DNA from: CAG-841 sp963656825
GTDB taxonomy: Bacteria > Bacillota > Clostridia > Oscillospirales > CAG-272
DNA length: 23,380 bases
Reading direction: 5' to 3'
NCBI GenBank assembly: GCA_963656825.1
Contig: CAVKJG010000032.1
Coordinates: forward strand, 1 to 23,380
In this document: piece after piece, positions 6,719 through 14,082 of the stretch
Position numbering within the stretch: the first letter of the stretch is position 1
How the letters are laid out: each line of letters begins with the position of its first letter
The notes under the pieces: generated by a model
Seen by the model: the letters and a program-made list of their open reading frames with translations, nothing else
Told to the model about the DNA's origin: nothing
Database searches by the model: none
Made by a program: the position numbers and the translations under genes

Positions 6719-7972
6719 ATGGCAAATACGGCATACGAGCTTGCAAAGGCTCAATACGCGCAGATAGGCGTCGATACGGACGCGGCTATCGCAAAACTCA
6801 AAAACATTCCCGTTTCGTTGCACTGCTGGCAGGGCGACGACGTTACGGGCTTTGACCACGACGGTCCGCTCACGGGCGGAATACAGACAACGGGCAATTA
6901 TCCCGGCAAGGCAAAAACTCCCGAGCAGCTTATGGCTGATATGGATAAGGCGATGTCGCTTTGTCCCGGAAAGAAAAAGCTCAATCTTCACGCCTGTTAT
7001 GCGATATTTGAGCCCGGCGAATTCGTTGACAGAGACAAAATAGAGCCGAAGCATTTCAAAAAATGGGTTGACTTTGCAAAGGAAAGAGGCATGGGCATAG
7101 ATTTCAACCCCACGTTCTTCTCTCATCCCATGGCGAAAAACGGCCTGACTCTCACAAGTCCTGACGAAGAAGTGAGAAAATTCTGGGTAGAACACGGCAA
7201 AGCCTGCATAAGAATTTCGGAATATTTCGCAAAGGAAACCGGCATTCCCTGCGTTATGAACATCTGGATAGGCGACGGCTTCAAGGACGTTCCCGCCGAC
7301 AGAATGGGACCGAGAATGAGATACAAAAAATCGCTTGAAGAAATTCTTTCCGAGCCTTACGATAAAAATCTCGTAAAGCCCTGCGTCGAATCAAAGGTGT
7401 TCGGCATCGGCGTTGAAGCCTATACCGCAGGCTCTGCGGAATTTACGCTTTCGTTTGCAGCAATGCACGACGGCTGTCTTCCCCTTATGGACAACGGTCA
7501 CTATCATCCGACCGAAGTCGTATCAGACAAGATCCCCGCTCTGCTTTGCTTCTTCCCCGAAATCGCGCTCCACATCACGCGCGGTATTCGTTGGGACTCC
7601 GACCACGTTCTCACCTTTGACGACGAAACAAAGGAAATGGCAAAGGAGATAGTCCGCTGCGACGCGCTCGACAGAGTTTATATGGCTCTCGACTATTTCG
7701 ACGCAAGCATAAACCGTGTTTCCGCATGGGTAGTCGGCTTCCGCAGCTGGCAGAAGGCTCTGCTTTCCGCGCTCTGCACGCCGAACGCAAAGCTTAAAGA
7801 GCTTCAGGACGAGGGACGCTTCACCGAGCTTATGATGATGCACGAAGAGCTGAAGACCTTCCCCTTCGGCGCGGTATGGGATGAATACTGCCGCAGCTGC
7901 GGTCTGCCCGTGGGTGCGAAATGGTTTGAAGAGGTAGAAAAATACGAAAAAGAAGTATTATCGAAAAGATAA
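6719..7972 (+). CDS. rhaA: L-rhamnose isomerase
   Basis: A 417-residue protein (E. coli RhaA has 419) that converts L-rhamnose to L-rhamnulose. The expected metal-site residues are present and spaced as in E. coli: E233 in GVEAY, D258 and H261 in MDNGHYHPTE, H285, D293 and D295 in RWDSDHV, and D325 in ALDYFD. The N-terminal motif HCWQGDDVTGF is also present. The start is the ATG at 6719, eight bases after AAAAGGAG; a frame extension upstream overlaps rhaB and is not needed. Order and spacing indicate co-transcription with rhaB. A long hairpin follows the stop codon and may end or attenuate the rhaBA message. Confidence 0.96.
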   Translation: MANTAYELAKAQYAQIGVDTDAAIAKLKNIPVSLHCWQGDDVTGFDHDGPLTGGIQTTGNYPGKAKTPEQLMADMDKAMSLCPGKKKLNLHACYAIFEPGEFVDRDKIEPKHFKKWVDFAKERGMGIDFNPTFFSHPMAKNGLTLTSPDEEVRKFWVEHGKACIRISEYFAKETGIPCVMNIWIGDGFKDVPADRMGPRMRYKKSLEEILSEPYDKNLVKPCVESKVFGIGVEAYTAGSAEFTLSFAAMHDGCLPLMDNGHYHPTEVVSDKIPALLCFFPEIALHITRGIRWDSDHVLTFDDETKEMAKEIVRCDALDRVYMALDYFDASINRVSAWVVGFRSWQKALLSALCTPNAKLKELQDEGRFTELMMMHEELKTFPFGAVWDEYCRSCGLPVGAKWFEEVEKYEKEVLSKR

Positions 7973-7977
7973 TGCGC

Positions 7978-8020
7978 AAAATATCCGTAAATGAAAAACA
8001 GGGATATTTACGGATATTTT
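7978..8020 (+). terminator. Long hairpin between rhaA and the CapA-like gene
   Basis: A 15-base perfect inverted repeat: 7978-7992 pairs with 8006-8020 around a 13-base loop. The arms start with AAAA and end with TTTT, so it could act as an intrinsic terminator in either direction. The right arm includes the first two bases of the TTG start codon of the next gene (8019). It may therefore reduce transcription or translation of the downstream genes relative to rhaBA. Confidence 0.6.
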
Positions 8021-9128
8021 GAAAAGGATTATTGCAATTGTGCTTTTGCTTGCGGCAGGTATTATGCCGCAGGCAAAAGCAGATGAAACGGTTGTAACGC
8101 TTGTTGCGGCGGGCGACAATCTTATACATTCGAGCATTTTCCGCGACGCGAAAACCGCGGAGGGCTACGATTTTTCCCCGATATACGAATACGTTTCCGA
8201 TATTGTATCTTCGGCGGATATAGCTTATATAAATCAGGAAACGCCGCTGGGAAAAAGCAATTTTTCGGGCTATCCTCACTTCTGCACGCCGTGTGAAATG
8301 GCGGATAATCTTGTTTCGGTCGGCTTTGACGTCATAGGCATAGCCAACAATCATATGCTTGACAGGGGCGACGAAGGCCTGCGCTTCACGCGCGATTATA
8401 TAGCGCAAAGGGCAGAAGCCGTAATAGGCTGTGACAGGGACAGCGTCGCCGTCATCGAGCGGAAAGGGATAAAAATCGCCTTCGCTCAGATGACCTATTC
8501 TACAAACTGCGACGGCGAAAGCGATGTTCCGCGCCTTTCGTTTTCTCTTGCGGAAAAGCTTATTAAAAAAGCAAAACAGCTTGCGGATATCGCGGTCATA
8601 TGCGTTCATTTCGGCGACGAATTCGATTCAGGACGCGCGATGAGCGTTTTTCCCGTAAATGAAAAGCATGAGGAATACGCCCGCTTTATGGCGGACTGCG
8701 GCGCGGATATAATAATCGGAACGCATCCGCACGTTATTCAGAGAACGGAATGGATACCGCGCTGTGACGGAGGAAAAACGCTTTGCGTTTATTCTCTCGG
8801 GAATTTTCTTTCAAATATGCGCTACGGAGCGCAGATGCTCGGCGGTATGCTGACGGCGGAAATAGTAAAAGCCGACGACAGGGTTTTCGTGCGGTCGCCG
8901 GAAATAATCCCGACCGTGTGCCATTTTGACGGCATGCACAAGGGATACAGAATATATCCTCTCTGCGATTATTCGGATGCGCTTTGCGCCGTTCACGGCA
9001 CGGGCGACGAAAAAAACGAACGCAGATTTTGCATGGAAACTCTCAGAGATTACTACGAAAGTAATGTCGCGCCGGAATTCCGGTACGGCAAATATATGAA
9101 GAAAGAAGAAAAATATGATAAATCTTGA
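8019..9128 (+). CDS. CapA-family secreted metallophosphatase-fold protein
   Basis: A 369-residue protein with a signal peptide (MKRIIAIVLLLAAGIMP, likely cleavage after AKA near residue 21), so it is exported. The CapA/PgsA fold motifs appear in order: AAGDNLIH (metal site), INQETPLG in place of the usual NLE-PLT, IANNHMLDRG, ICVHFGDEF and GTHPHVIQ, then YSLGNF. CapA proteins are linked to poly-gamma-glutamate capsule synthesis, but most members have no known substrate. The start is a TTG chosen because it gives a complete signal peptide. The site upstream is weak and buried in a hairpin. The end overlaps the SIS gene by 14 bases. Its presence within a sugar catabolic cluster is unexplained; no other capsule genes are nearby. 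Confidence 0.85.
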   Translation: MKRIIAIVLLLAAGIMPQAKADETVVTLVAAGDNLIHSSIFRDAKTAEGYDFSPIYEYVSDIVSSADIAYINQETPLGKSNFSGYPHFCTPCEMADNLVSVGFDVIGIANNHMLDRGDEGLRFTRDYIAQRAEAVIGCDRDSVAVIERKGIKIAFAQMTYSTNCDGESDVPRLSFSLAEKLIKKAKQLADIAVICVHFGDEFDSGRAMSVFPVNEKHEEYARFMADCGADIIIGTHPHVIQRTEWIPRCDGGKTLCVYSLGNFLSNMRYGAQMLGGMLTAEIVKADDRVFVRSPEIIPTVCHFDGMHKGYRIYPLCDYSDALCAVHGTGDEKNERRFCMETLRDYYESNVAPEFRYGKYMKKEEKYDKS

Positions 9129-10161
9129 AAAGGAAATACGTCAGCAGCCCGACGTGCTTTCCGGCGTTGAAAAAGCAAACCGCGAAAAAATAACGGCTCT
9201 TGTGGCGCAAGCCAAAAAGAGAGGAATCAAAAACGTTACGATAGCGGCGCGCGGCACATCGGATCACGCGGCTGTATACGGACAGTATCTGCTTGCGATA
9301 ACCGCAGGCATTCCGTGCGGACTGGCAACTCCGTCCGCCGTATCGAAGTACGGCGCGGATATCGACTATTCCGGTCATCTTGTGATAGGCATTTCGCAAT
9401 CGGGAATGGCGGAGGACGTTCTCTGCGTTATCGAGGACGCAAAAAAGCACGGAGCGCTTACGGCTTCCGTAACGAACAATGAAAGCTCTCCCCTTGCAAA
9501 AGCGGCAGATTTTTCGCTTTACTGCAACGCAGGCCCCGAAACGAGCATAGCGGCGACGAAAACCTTTACGTCGCAGCTTTACATAATGGCAATGCTCGCA
9601 GCCGAATGGAGCGGCGACAGCGAACTTTACAAAGCGCTGAGAAAGCTTCCCGAAATCACCTCGGAGCTGCTTTGCGATATGCCGTCGGCGCTTGAGCCTG
9701 TCGCAAAGAAATACAAGGAGCTTTCCGCAGCCTCCGTTCTCGGCAGAGGACTTCTCTACCCCATAGCACTTGAGGGCGCGCTGAAAATTCTTGAAACAAA
9801 CAAAATCAAAATGCGCGGATATGCCACCTCGGACTTTCATCACGGTCCGAAAGCGCAGATAGGAAAAGGCGATCTTGCCATAATCCTCGCCTGCGACGGC
9901 AAAACGCTTGACGATGAAAAGGAAATGTGCCGCGAGCTTCTCGCCGTGGGGGGCGATGTGCTCGTAATAACCGACAAAGCCGACGATTTCGGCGCGGCAA
10001 CCGTTTTGCACGTTCCGACGTCGGATTACAGATATCCGGACGCTGTCACGGCGTTCTGCTGTGCGATCACACTCCAGCTTCTTGCGCTGAAGCTCACCGA
10101 GGTGCGCGGGATAGATCCCGACGCTTCCGAGGTGCTTAAAAAAGTTACCGTAACGGTTTAA
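9115..10161 (+). CDS. Two-SIS-domain sugar-phosphate isomerase/deaminase (GlmS C-terminal type)
   Basis: A 348-residue cytoplasmic protein that is equivalent to the isomerase half of GlmS without the glutaminase domain. SIS domain 1 has ARGTSDHAA, GISQSGMAEDV and ATKTFTSQL. SIS domain 2 has GRGLLYPIALEGALKI and then SDFHHGP, where GlmS has ELKHGP. Proteins of this form act as amino-sugar phosphate isomerase/deaminases (AgaS and FrlB types), but the substrate cannot be told from sequence. It overlaps the CapA-like gene by 14 bases and is 26 bases before the aldolase, so it belongs to the same transcription unit. It might feed an amino sugar or fructosamine phosphate into the same downstream pathway; this is inference. 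Confidence 0.85.
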   Translation: MINLEKEIRQQPDVLSGVEKANREKITALVAQAKKRGIKNVTIAARGTSDHAAVYGQYLLAITAGIPCGLATPSAVSKYGADIDYSGHLVIGISQSGMAEDVLCVIEDAKKHGALTASVTNNESSPLAKAADFSLYCNAGPETSIAATKTFTSQLYIMAMLAAEWSGDSELYKALRKLPEITSELLCDMPSALEPVAKKYKELSAASVLGRGLLYPIALEGALKILETNKIKMRGYATSDFHHGPKAQIGKGDLAIILACDGKTLDDEKEMCRELLAVGGDVLVITDKADDFGAATVLHVPTSDYRYPDAVTAFCCAITLQLLALKLTEVRGIDPDASEVLKKVTVTV

Positions 10162-10187
10162 TTTATAACCAAAGGAGATATAAAAAA

Positions 10188-11483
10188 ATGAACTTCTCAA
10201 TGCTTCATCCCGCCGATCAGATCGTTATGATCATGAACCGCCTTTATTACTACGGCATGACAACGACCACCGGCGGCAACCTTTCAATCAAGGACTCGGA
10301 CGGCGTGGTTTGGATCAGCCCCTCGGGTATCGACAAGGGCAGCCTGCGCCGCGAGGACATCATGCAGATCCGTCCGGACGGCACGATAATCGGTATTCAT
10401 CGTCCGTCGGTCGAATATCCCTTCCACCTTGCAATCTACAAAAAACGCCCCGACCTCGGAGCCGTGCTTCACGCACATCCGCCGGCACTCGTTGCGTTCA
10501 GCATCGCAAGAGAAATTCCGGATACGTCGATCATTCCCGACGCGCGCTTCCTCTGCGGCAATATAACAATGGCGCCCTACGCTCTTCCCGGCAGCAGCAA
10601 GCTCGGCGACAATATCTCAGCCGAATTTGAAAAGGGCATAAACACCGTAATGCTTGAAAATCACGGCGTTGTTATCGGCGCGCACGACCTTTTCTCCGCA
10701 TTTATGAACTTTGAAACTCTCGACTACTGCGCAAGAGTTCAGATAAACGCCTCCACTCTCGGCGGCGAGATTCATACGCTTTCCGAAAGACATATGAATC
10801 TTTACAAGATGAAGACTCAGCCCATACTCGACACCTTCAAGCCCACGGAACATTCGAGCGAGGAGCTTCAGATCCGCCGCGATATGTGCGAGCTTATTCA
10901 CCGCGCATACGGCAATCAGCTTTTCACAAGCGGTCAGGGAACGTTCTCCTGCAAGCTTTCCGACGGTTCGATAATAGTTACTCCTTACTCGAAGGACAGA
11001 AAATATCTTGAGCCGGAGGATCTCGTTCTCATAAACAAGGACGGACAGTGCGAGGTCGGAAAGACCCCGTCCCGCTCCATACTTCTCCACGAAAAAATCT
11101 ACGCAAACGACCCCGCCATAAAAACGGTAATCATGGCTCATCCGCCGTATATAATGGGCTTTGCCGTAACGGACGCCGAATTTGACGCGCGTCTGATTCC
11201 GGAAAGCTATATAGCGCTTAAAACGGTACGCAAATATCCTTTCGGTTCTTCCTTTATGCAGCCCGACCTGCTTTCAAAGGAAATCTCGATAAAGAACCCC
11301 GTGGTTATAATCGAAAACGATTGCATCATCGCCGCGGGAACCTCGCTTCTCAACGCGTTCGATCGCCTTGAGGTAATGGAATACAGCGCAAAATCACTCG
11401 TTGAAGTTGCCGCCATCGGAGGCAGGATCGTAAAGATCAGCGACGACGAGGTAAAGGAAATAGAAGTTGCATTCAATCTTTAA
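10188..11483 (+). CDS. Tandem class II aldolase/adducin protein, likely rhamnulose-1-phosphate aldolase step
   Basis: A 431-residue protein with two class II aldolase domains end to end (about 8-215 and 222-420); ordinary members have one domain of 210-275 residues. Domain 1 has the complete zinc site: TTTGGNLS, E76 in PSVEYPFH, H95 and H97 in HAHPP, and H159 in LENHGVV. Domain 2 keeps the fold but has lost the ligands: the first His of the HAHPP position is Met316 (MAHPPY, H318 kept), and ENHG has become END (D378). Domain 2 is therefore probably structural or regulatory. It sits with rhaB and rhaA, which otherwise lack an aldolase, so cleavage of rhamnulose-1-phosphate to DHAP and lactaldehyde is the best guess. 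Fuculose- or another ketose-1-phosphate remains possible. AAAGGAG precedes the ATG. Confidence 0.85.
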   Translation: MNFSMLHPADQIVMIMNRLYYYGMTTTTGGNLSIKDSDGVVWISPSGIDKGSLRREDIMQIRPDGTIIGIHRPSVEYPFHLAIYKKRPDLGAVLHAHPPALVAFSIAREIPDTSIIPDARFLCGNITMAPYALPGSSKLGDNISAEFEKGINTVMLENHGVVIGAHDLFSAFMNFETLDYCARVQINASTLGGEIHTLSERHMNLYKMKTQPILDTFKPTEHSSEELQIRRDMCELIHRAYGNQLFTSGQGTFSCKLSDGSIIVTPYSKDRKYLEPEDLVLINKDGQCEVGKTPSRSILLHEKIYANDPAIKTVIMAHPPYIMGFAVTDAEFDARLIPESYIALKTVRKYPFGSSFMQPDLLSKEISIKNPVVIIENDCIIAAGTSLLNAFDRLEVMEYSAKSLVEVAAIGGRIVKISDDEVKEIEVAFNL

Positions 11484-11519
11484 TAAACGTCAGGGACACA
11501 TTACGGAGGGAACAGAACA

Positions 11520-12638
11520 ATGAAGGAATATTTCGGAGAACTCAGCGTTATAGGAATGAAGGGCTGCGATAATTTTGTCCGTCGCGTGGACGAATATCTC
11601 TGCCAATGGCGCAAAAACGAAAAGAAAACGTACATCGTGGACGTGGACTGTCCGCGCTTCGGTACGGGCGAAGCAAAGGGCATTATCAACGCCTCGCTCC
11701 GAGGGCACGACACGTTCATATACGTCGATCCGTTCAACTACGGCGTGACGTACAATATGTACGGAATGACAGTGCCCATGAGTCCTGACGATCATTTTCA
11801 GGATCTCAAGCGCATAATCTGCGCAAACGAAAAGAAGTCGCGCAGGGTATCGGTAATAATGCCGATGCTCTACGAGGGCAGACAGCACAAGAGAAACGCG
11901 CGCGAATCGCTTGACTGCGCCATGGCGCTTCAGGAGCTTGTGAATATGGGTGTTACAAACATACTCACCTTTGACGCCCACGATCCGCGCGTTCAGAACG
12001 CCATTCCCAACAGCGGCTTCGACAATGTAAGGACAACCTATCAGATGCTCAAAGCCCTTGTCCGCGAGTTCCCCGATATAACCTTCGATCCCAAACAGCT
12101 GATGATAATCTCCCCCGACGAGGGCGCTATGGGACGCGGTATGTACTGCTCCTCGGTGCTCGGTCTTGAGCTGGGAATGTTTTACAAACGCCGCAATTAC
12201 ACCGTGGTCATCAACGGCAAAAACCCGATAGAAGCGCACGAATATCTCGGAAACAGCATCGAGGGACGCGACGTAATAATCATAGACGATATGATTTCCT
12301 CCGGCGATTCCGCGATAGACGTTGCAAGAGAGCTTAAAAAGCGCGGCGCAAAAAGAATATTTGTGTTCGCCACGTTCGGACTTTTCTGCAACGGCTGCGA
12401 AAATCTTGACCGCAGCTATGAGGAAGGCGTGATAACGAGAATTTTCACGACCAATCTCAACTACCGCCCGAAAGAAATCGTCGACCGCCCGTGGTACACG
12501 GAGGTAAGCCTTTGCAAATATGTAGCTTACCTTATCGACACGATAAACAAGGACGAAACCATAAGCGACCTTCTCAACCCCGTTACAAGAATACATAACC
12601 TTGTTGACAGAGTACGGGCAAACGCCGCAAAGCAGTAA
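11520..12638 (+). CDS. prs: Ribose-phosphate pyrophosphokinase (PRPP synthetase), long variant
   Basis: A 372-residue protein, longer than the usual 310-320. It makes PRPP from ribose-5-phosphate and ATP. The PRPP-binding loop is IIIDDMISSGDSA (D256, D257), where classical enzymes have DDMIDTGGT. The flexible-loop equivalent is VIMPMLYEGRQHKR, and LTFDAHDPRVQNAIP matches the TVDLHA-QIQGFF segment of classical enzymes. Extra length is spread over the N-terminal half and the C-terminus (a Tyr/Leu-rich helix). GGAGGG precedes the ATG by nine bases. I recall such divergent long forms in Clostridia. Its place next to sugar-phosphate genes suggests supply of pentose phosphate, but it may simply be a housekeeping gene. 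Confidence 0.85.
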   Translation: MKEYFGELSVIGMKGCDNFVRRVDEYLCQWRKNEKKTYIVDVDCPRFGTGEAKGIINASLRGHDTFIYVDPFNYGVTYNMYGMTVPMSPDDHFQDLKRIICANEKKSRRVSVIMPMLYEGRQHKRNARESLDCAMALQELVNMGVTNILTFDAHDPRVQNAIPNSGFDNVRTTYQMLKALVREFPDITFDPKQLMIISPDEGAMGRGMYCSSVLGLELGMFYKRRNYTVVINGKNPIEAHEYLGNSIEGRDVIIIDDMISSGDSAIDVARELKKRGAKRIFVFATFGLFCNGCENLDRSYEEGVITRIFTTNLNYRPKEIVDRPWYTEVSLCKYVAYLIDTINKDETISDLLNPVTRIHNLVDRVRANAAKQ

Positions 12639-12645
12639 ATTTTTA

Positions 12646-12668
12646 TGTCGGGGCATTTTGTCCCGACA
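12646..12668 (+). other. Intergenic hairpin between prs and the PHP gene
   Basis: A perfect 7-base stem, TGTCGGG (12646-12652) with CCCGACA (12662-12668), and a 9-base loop GCATTTTGT. No U-run follows. It ends about 12 bases before the ribosome binding site of the PHP gene and could be an RNA-processing or stabilising structure. Confidence 0.45.
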
Positions 12669-12689
12669 AAAGCAATCACGAGGTGTTTT

Positions 12690-13745
12690 ATGAAAAATTA
12701 TCTTCTTCCGCCGGACGGAAGCTTCTTCAAAGCAAATATGCATTGCCACAGCGTTCTTTCCGACGGCAAATATACAGTGGAACAGATAAAAGAGCTTTAC
12801 AAAAGTGCGGGATATTCCATTGTTGCATTCACGGATCACAACGTGCTTATCGACCATTCCGATCTCGCGGACGAAAGCTTTATGCCCATAACAGGCTATG
12901 AATACGACGTCGTTGCCGAGCGCGGCGAGCGCTCGTACAGTCATACTCCGCTTGTCCATATATGCTTTTACGCAAAGGATCCGCACAACGACGTTATTCC
13001 CTGCTACAACCCGAATCAGATATCGGATTCCCACGCCGATCTGCGCGAAAAGCAGAAATATTCCGGCACGCCGGACTACGTGCGCGATTACAAAAAGATA
13101 AACGAAACCATCGCAAAAACCTGCTCAGAAGGCTTTCTTGCAAGCCTGTGTCACCCGACATGGTCGGAACAGGATCTTGACGAATACAGAAATATCGAAG
13201 GCGTTTTCGCTATGGAGATATTCAACTACGGCTGCTGGACGGAGGGCTACAACGAAATAAACGACCACGCATACGACGAGCTTCTCCGCAGAGGAAAAAG
13301 GATATACTGCATAGCCTCCGACGACAACCACAACAAATTTCCAAAAGACGATCCCAAGTTCGACTCTCTCGGCGGATTTATAATGATAAAAGCACCGAAG
13401 CTCGAATATTCCGCGATTATGAAGGCGCTCGAAAACGGCGATTTCTATGCATCGTCCGGCCCCGAAATTTACGAAATGTGGACGGAGGGCGAGGAGCTTC
13501 ACATAAAAACATCGCCTGCGGCAAAGATATCCGTCACCACCTTCGGCAGACGGGCGTCCGTCTGTACGGGCAACAAAAAGGGTGAGCTTATCACCGAAGC
13601 CGTGCTGAAATGCTCCGGACTTTATGATCGCTACTGCCGCGTAACCGTTGACGACGGAAAAGGTCACTTTGCGTGGACGCGCGCTTATTTTGACTGCTGT
13701 AAGATGGAGAACGGTCGCTACGACGACGCTCCTTTCCGGAAATAA
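12690..13745 (+). CDS. PHP-domain metal-dependent phosphoesterase
   Basis: A 351-residue protein with the metal-site motifs of the PHP superfamily: H18 and H20 with D25 in MHCHSVLSDG, D49-H50 in FTDHN, E71, H90, H155 in CHPTW, and D211-D212 with H214 in SDDNHN. The C-terminal third is beta-rich (GDFYASSGPEIYEMW and following). Related proteins are phosphatases or phosphodiesterases of small phosphorylated metabolites. The substrate here is unknown. The ATG at 12690 is preceded by GAGGTG; an upstream in-frame ATG at 12645 would place the intergenic hairpin inside the gene and has no binding site. It is the last gene before the aromatic operon promoter and probably the last of the sugar-phosphate unit. 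Confidence 0.85.
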   Translation: MKNYLLPPDGSFFKANMHCHSVLSDGKYTVEQIKELYKSAGYSIVAFTDHNVLIDHSDLADESFMPITGYEYDVVAERGERSYSHTPLVHICFYAKDPHNDVIPCYNPNQISDSHADLREKQKYSGTPDYVRDYKKINETIAKTCSEGFLASLCHPTWSEQDLDEYRNIEGVFAMEIFNYGCWTEGYNEINDHAYDELLRRGKRIYCIASDDNHNKFPKDDPKFDSLGGFIMIKAPKLEYSAIMKALENGDFYASSGPEIYEMWTEGEELHIKTSPAAKISVTTFGRRASVCTGNKKGELITEAVLKCSGLYDRYCRVTVDDGKGHFAWTRAYFDCCKMENGRYDDAPFRK

Positions 13746-13788
13746 ACCTTTCTTTCAAAAAATTCTTTATATATTTTTCAAAAAAAGA

Positions 13789-13817
13789 TTGACTTGCGGC
13801 AGTTTTGAGTGTATAAT
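13789..13817 (+). promoter_or_regulatory. Sigma-A type promoter of the aromatic amino acid operon
   Basis: TTGACT at 13789-13794 and TATAAT at 13812-13817 are separated by exactly 17 bases, a near-perfect housekeeping promoter in an AT-rich stretch (13746-13788 is mostly A/T). Transcription would start near 13824. That gives a leader of about 260 nucleotides before the first enzyme gene and about 37 before the leader peptide. Confidence 0.88.
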
Positions 13818-13860
13818 ACAGAAAAAATTCAAACAAATGCCGTAAGGAGGATATCGTAAT

Positions 13861-13929
13861 ATGACACGCTGTTATTTTGCTATGCGATTTAATTATTATT
13901 ATTTTACGATGTCCGCCCGTGAGCAATAA
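13861..13929 (+). CDS. Aromatic leader peptide (Tyr/Phe attenuation peptide)
   Basis: A 22-codon reading frame with AAGGAGG ten bases before its ATG. It has four Tyr codons (all TAT: residues 5, 12, 13, 14) and three Phe codons (all TTT: residues 6, 10, 15), with the dense run F-N-Y-Y-Y-F at residues 10-15, and no Trp. It ends in two successive TAA codons. Seven of 22 residues are aromatic, and it sits between the promoter and terminator hairpins of an operon that makes Phe and Tyr. The expected role is a ribosome-stalling sensor of charged tRNA-Tyr and tRNA-Phe. Codons 7-9 form RNA segment 1 of the attenuator, so a ribosome stalled on the Tyr run would cover that segment. Confidence 0.85.
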   Translation: MTRCYFAMRFNYYYFTMSAREQ

Positions 13930-13974
13930 TAAAGCCGCATAGCTTTGTATTTTTTGAATAAATACTTTGAAATG

Positions 13975-14018
13975 CCGCAAAGCTCACAGGATTGTGCTTT
14001 GCGGTATTTTTGCTTTTT
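13975..14018 (+). terminator. Attenuator terminator T1
   Basis: CCGCAAAGC (13975-13983) pairs with GCTTTGCGG (13996-14004). An alternative inner stem, CACA/TGTG (13985-13988 with 13993-13996), extends the helix. It is followed by TATTTTTGCTTTTT. This is a standard intrinsic terminator. Confidence 0.85.
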
Positions 14019-14064
14019 ACCGCAGGCATCGCTTTTGTGATATGCTTTGCGGTATTTTTATTTT
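14018..14064 (+). terminator. Attenuator terminator T2
   Basis: TACCGCA (14018-14024) pairs with TGCGGTA (14048-14054). GCAT (14026-14029) with ATGC (14042-14045) extends the stem across a small internal loop. ATTTTTATTTT follows. Its right arm and T-run (TGCTTTGCGGTATTTTT) repeat those of T1, so the two terminators look like products of a short duplication. Confidence 0.75.
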
Positions 14065-14082
14065 GCGAAAGGAAGTGCAGAT

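Noticed and set aside
7991..8090. ATG-started short frame upstream of the CapA-like gene as an alternative start or a frameshift
   Set aside because: It is in a different frame from the signal peptide and reads an unrelated Cys/Tyr-rich sequence; the TTG gives a complete signal peptide without a frameshift.
9043..10200. Long minus-strand frame opposite the SIS gene
   Set aside because: Shadow frame with low-complexity Arg/Cys-rich translation and no ribosome binding site; the SIS motifs lie on the plus strand.
12645..12689. Earlier ATG for the PHP gene
   Set aside because: No binding site, and the extra residues would be coded by an intergenic hairpin.
11490..13034. Open minus-strand frame of over 500 codons across the PRPP synthetase and PHP genes
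   Set aside because: Its product has no recognisable motif and is rich in Tyr, His and Val as expected from the complement of biased plus-strand codons. The plus-strand genes have binding sites and family motifs.
14047..14082. Upstream in-frame ATG for the aminotransferase
   Set aside because: It falls within terminator T2 and has no binding site, whereas 14083 follows AAAGGAAG and begins the conserved N-terminus.
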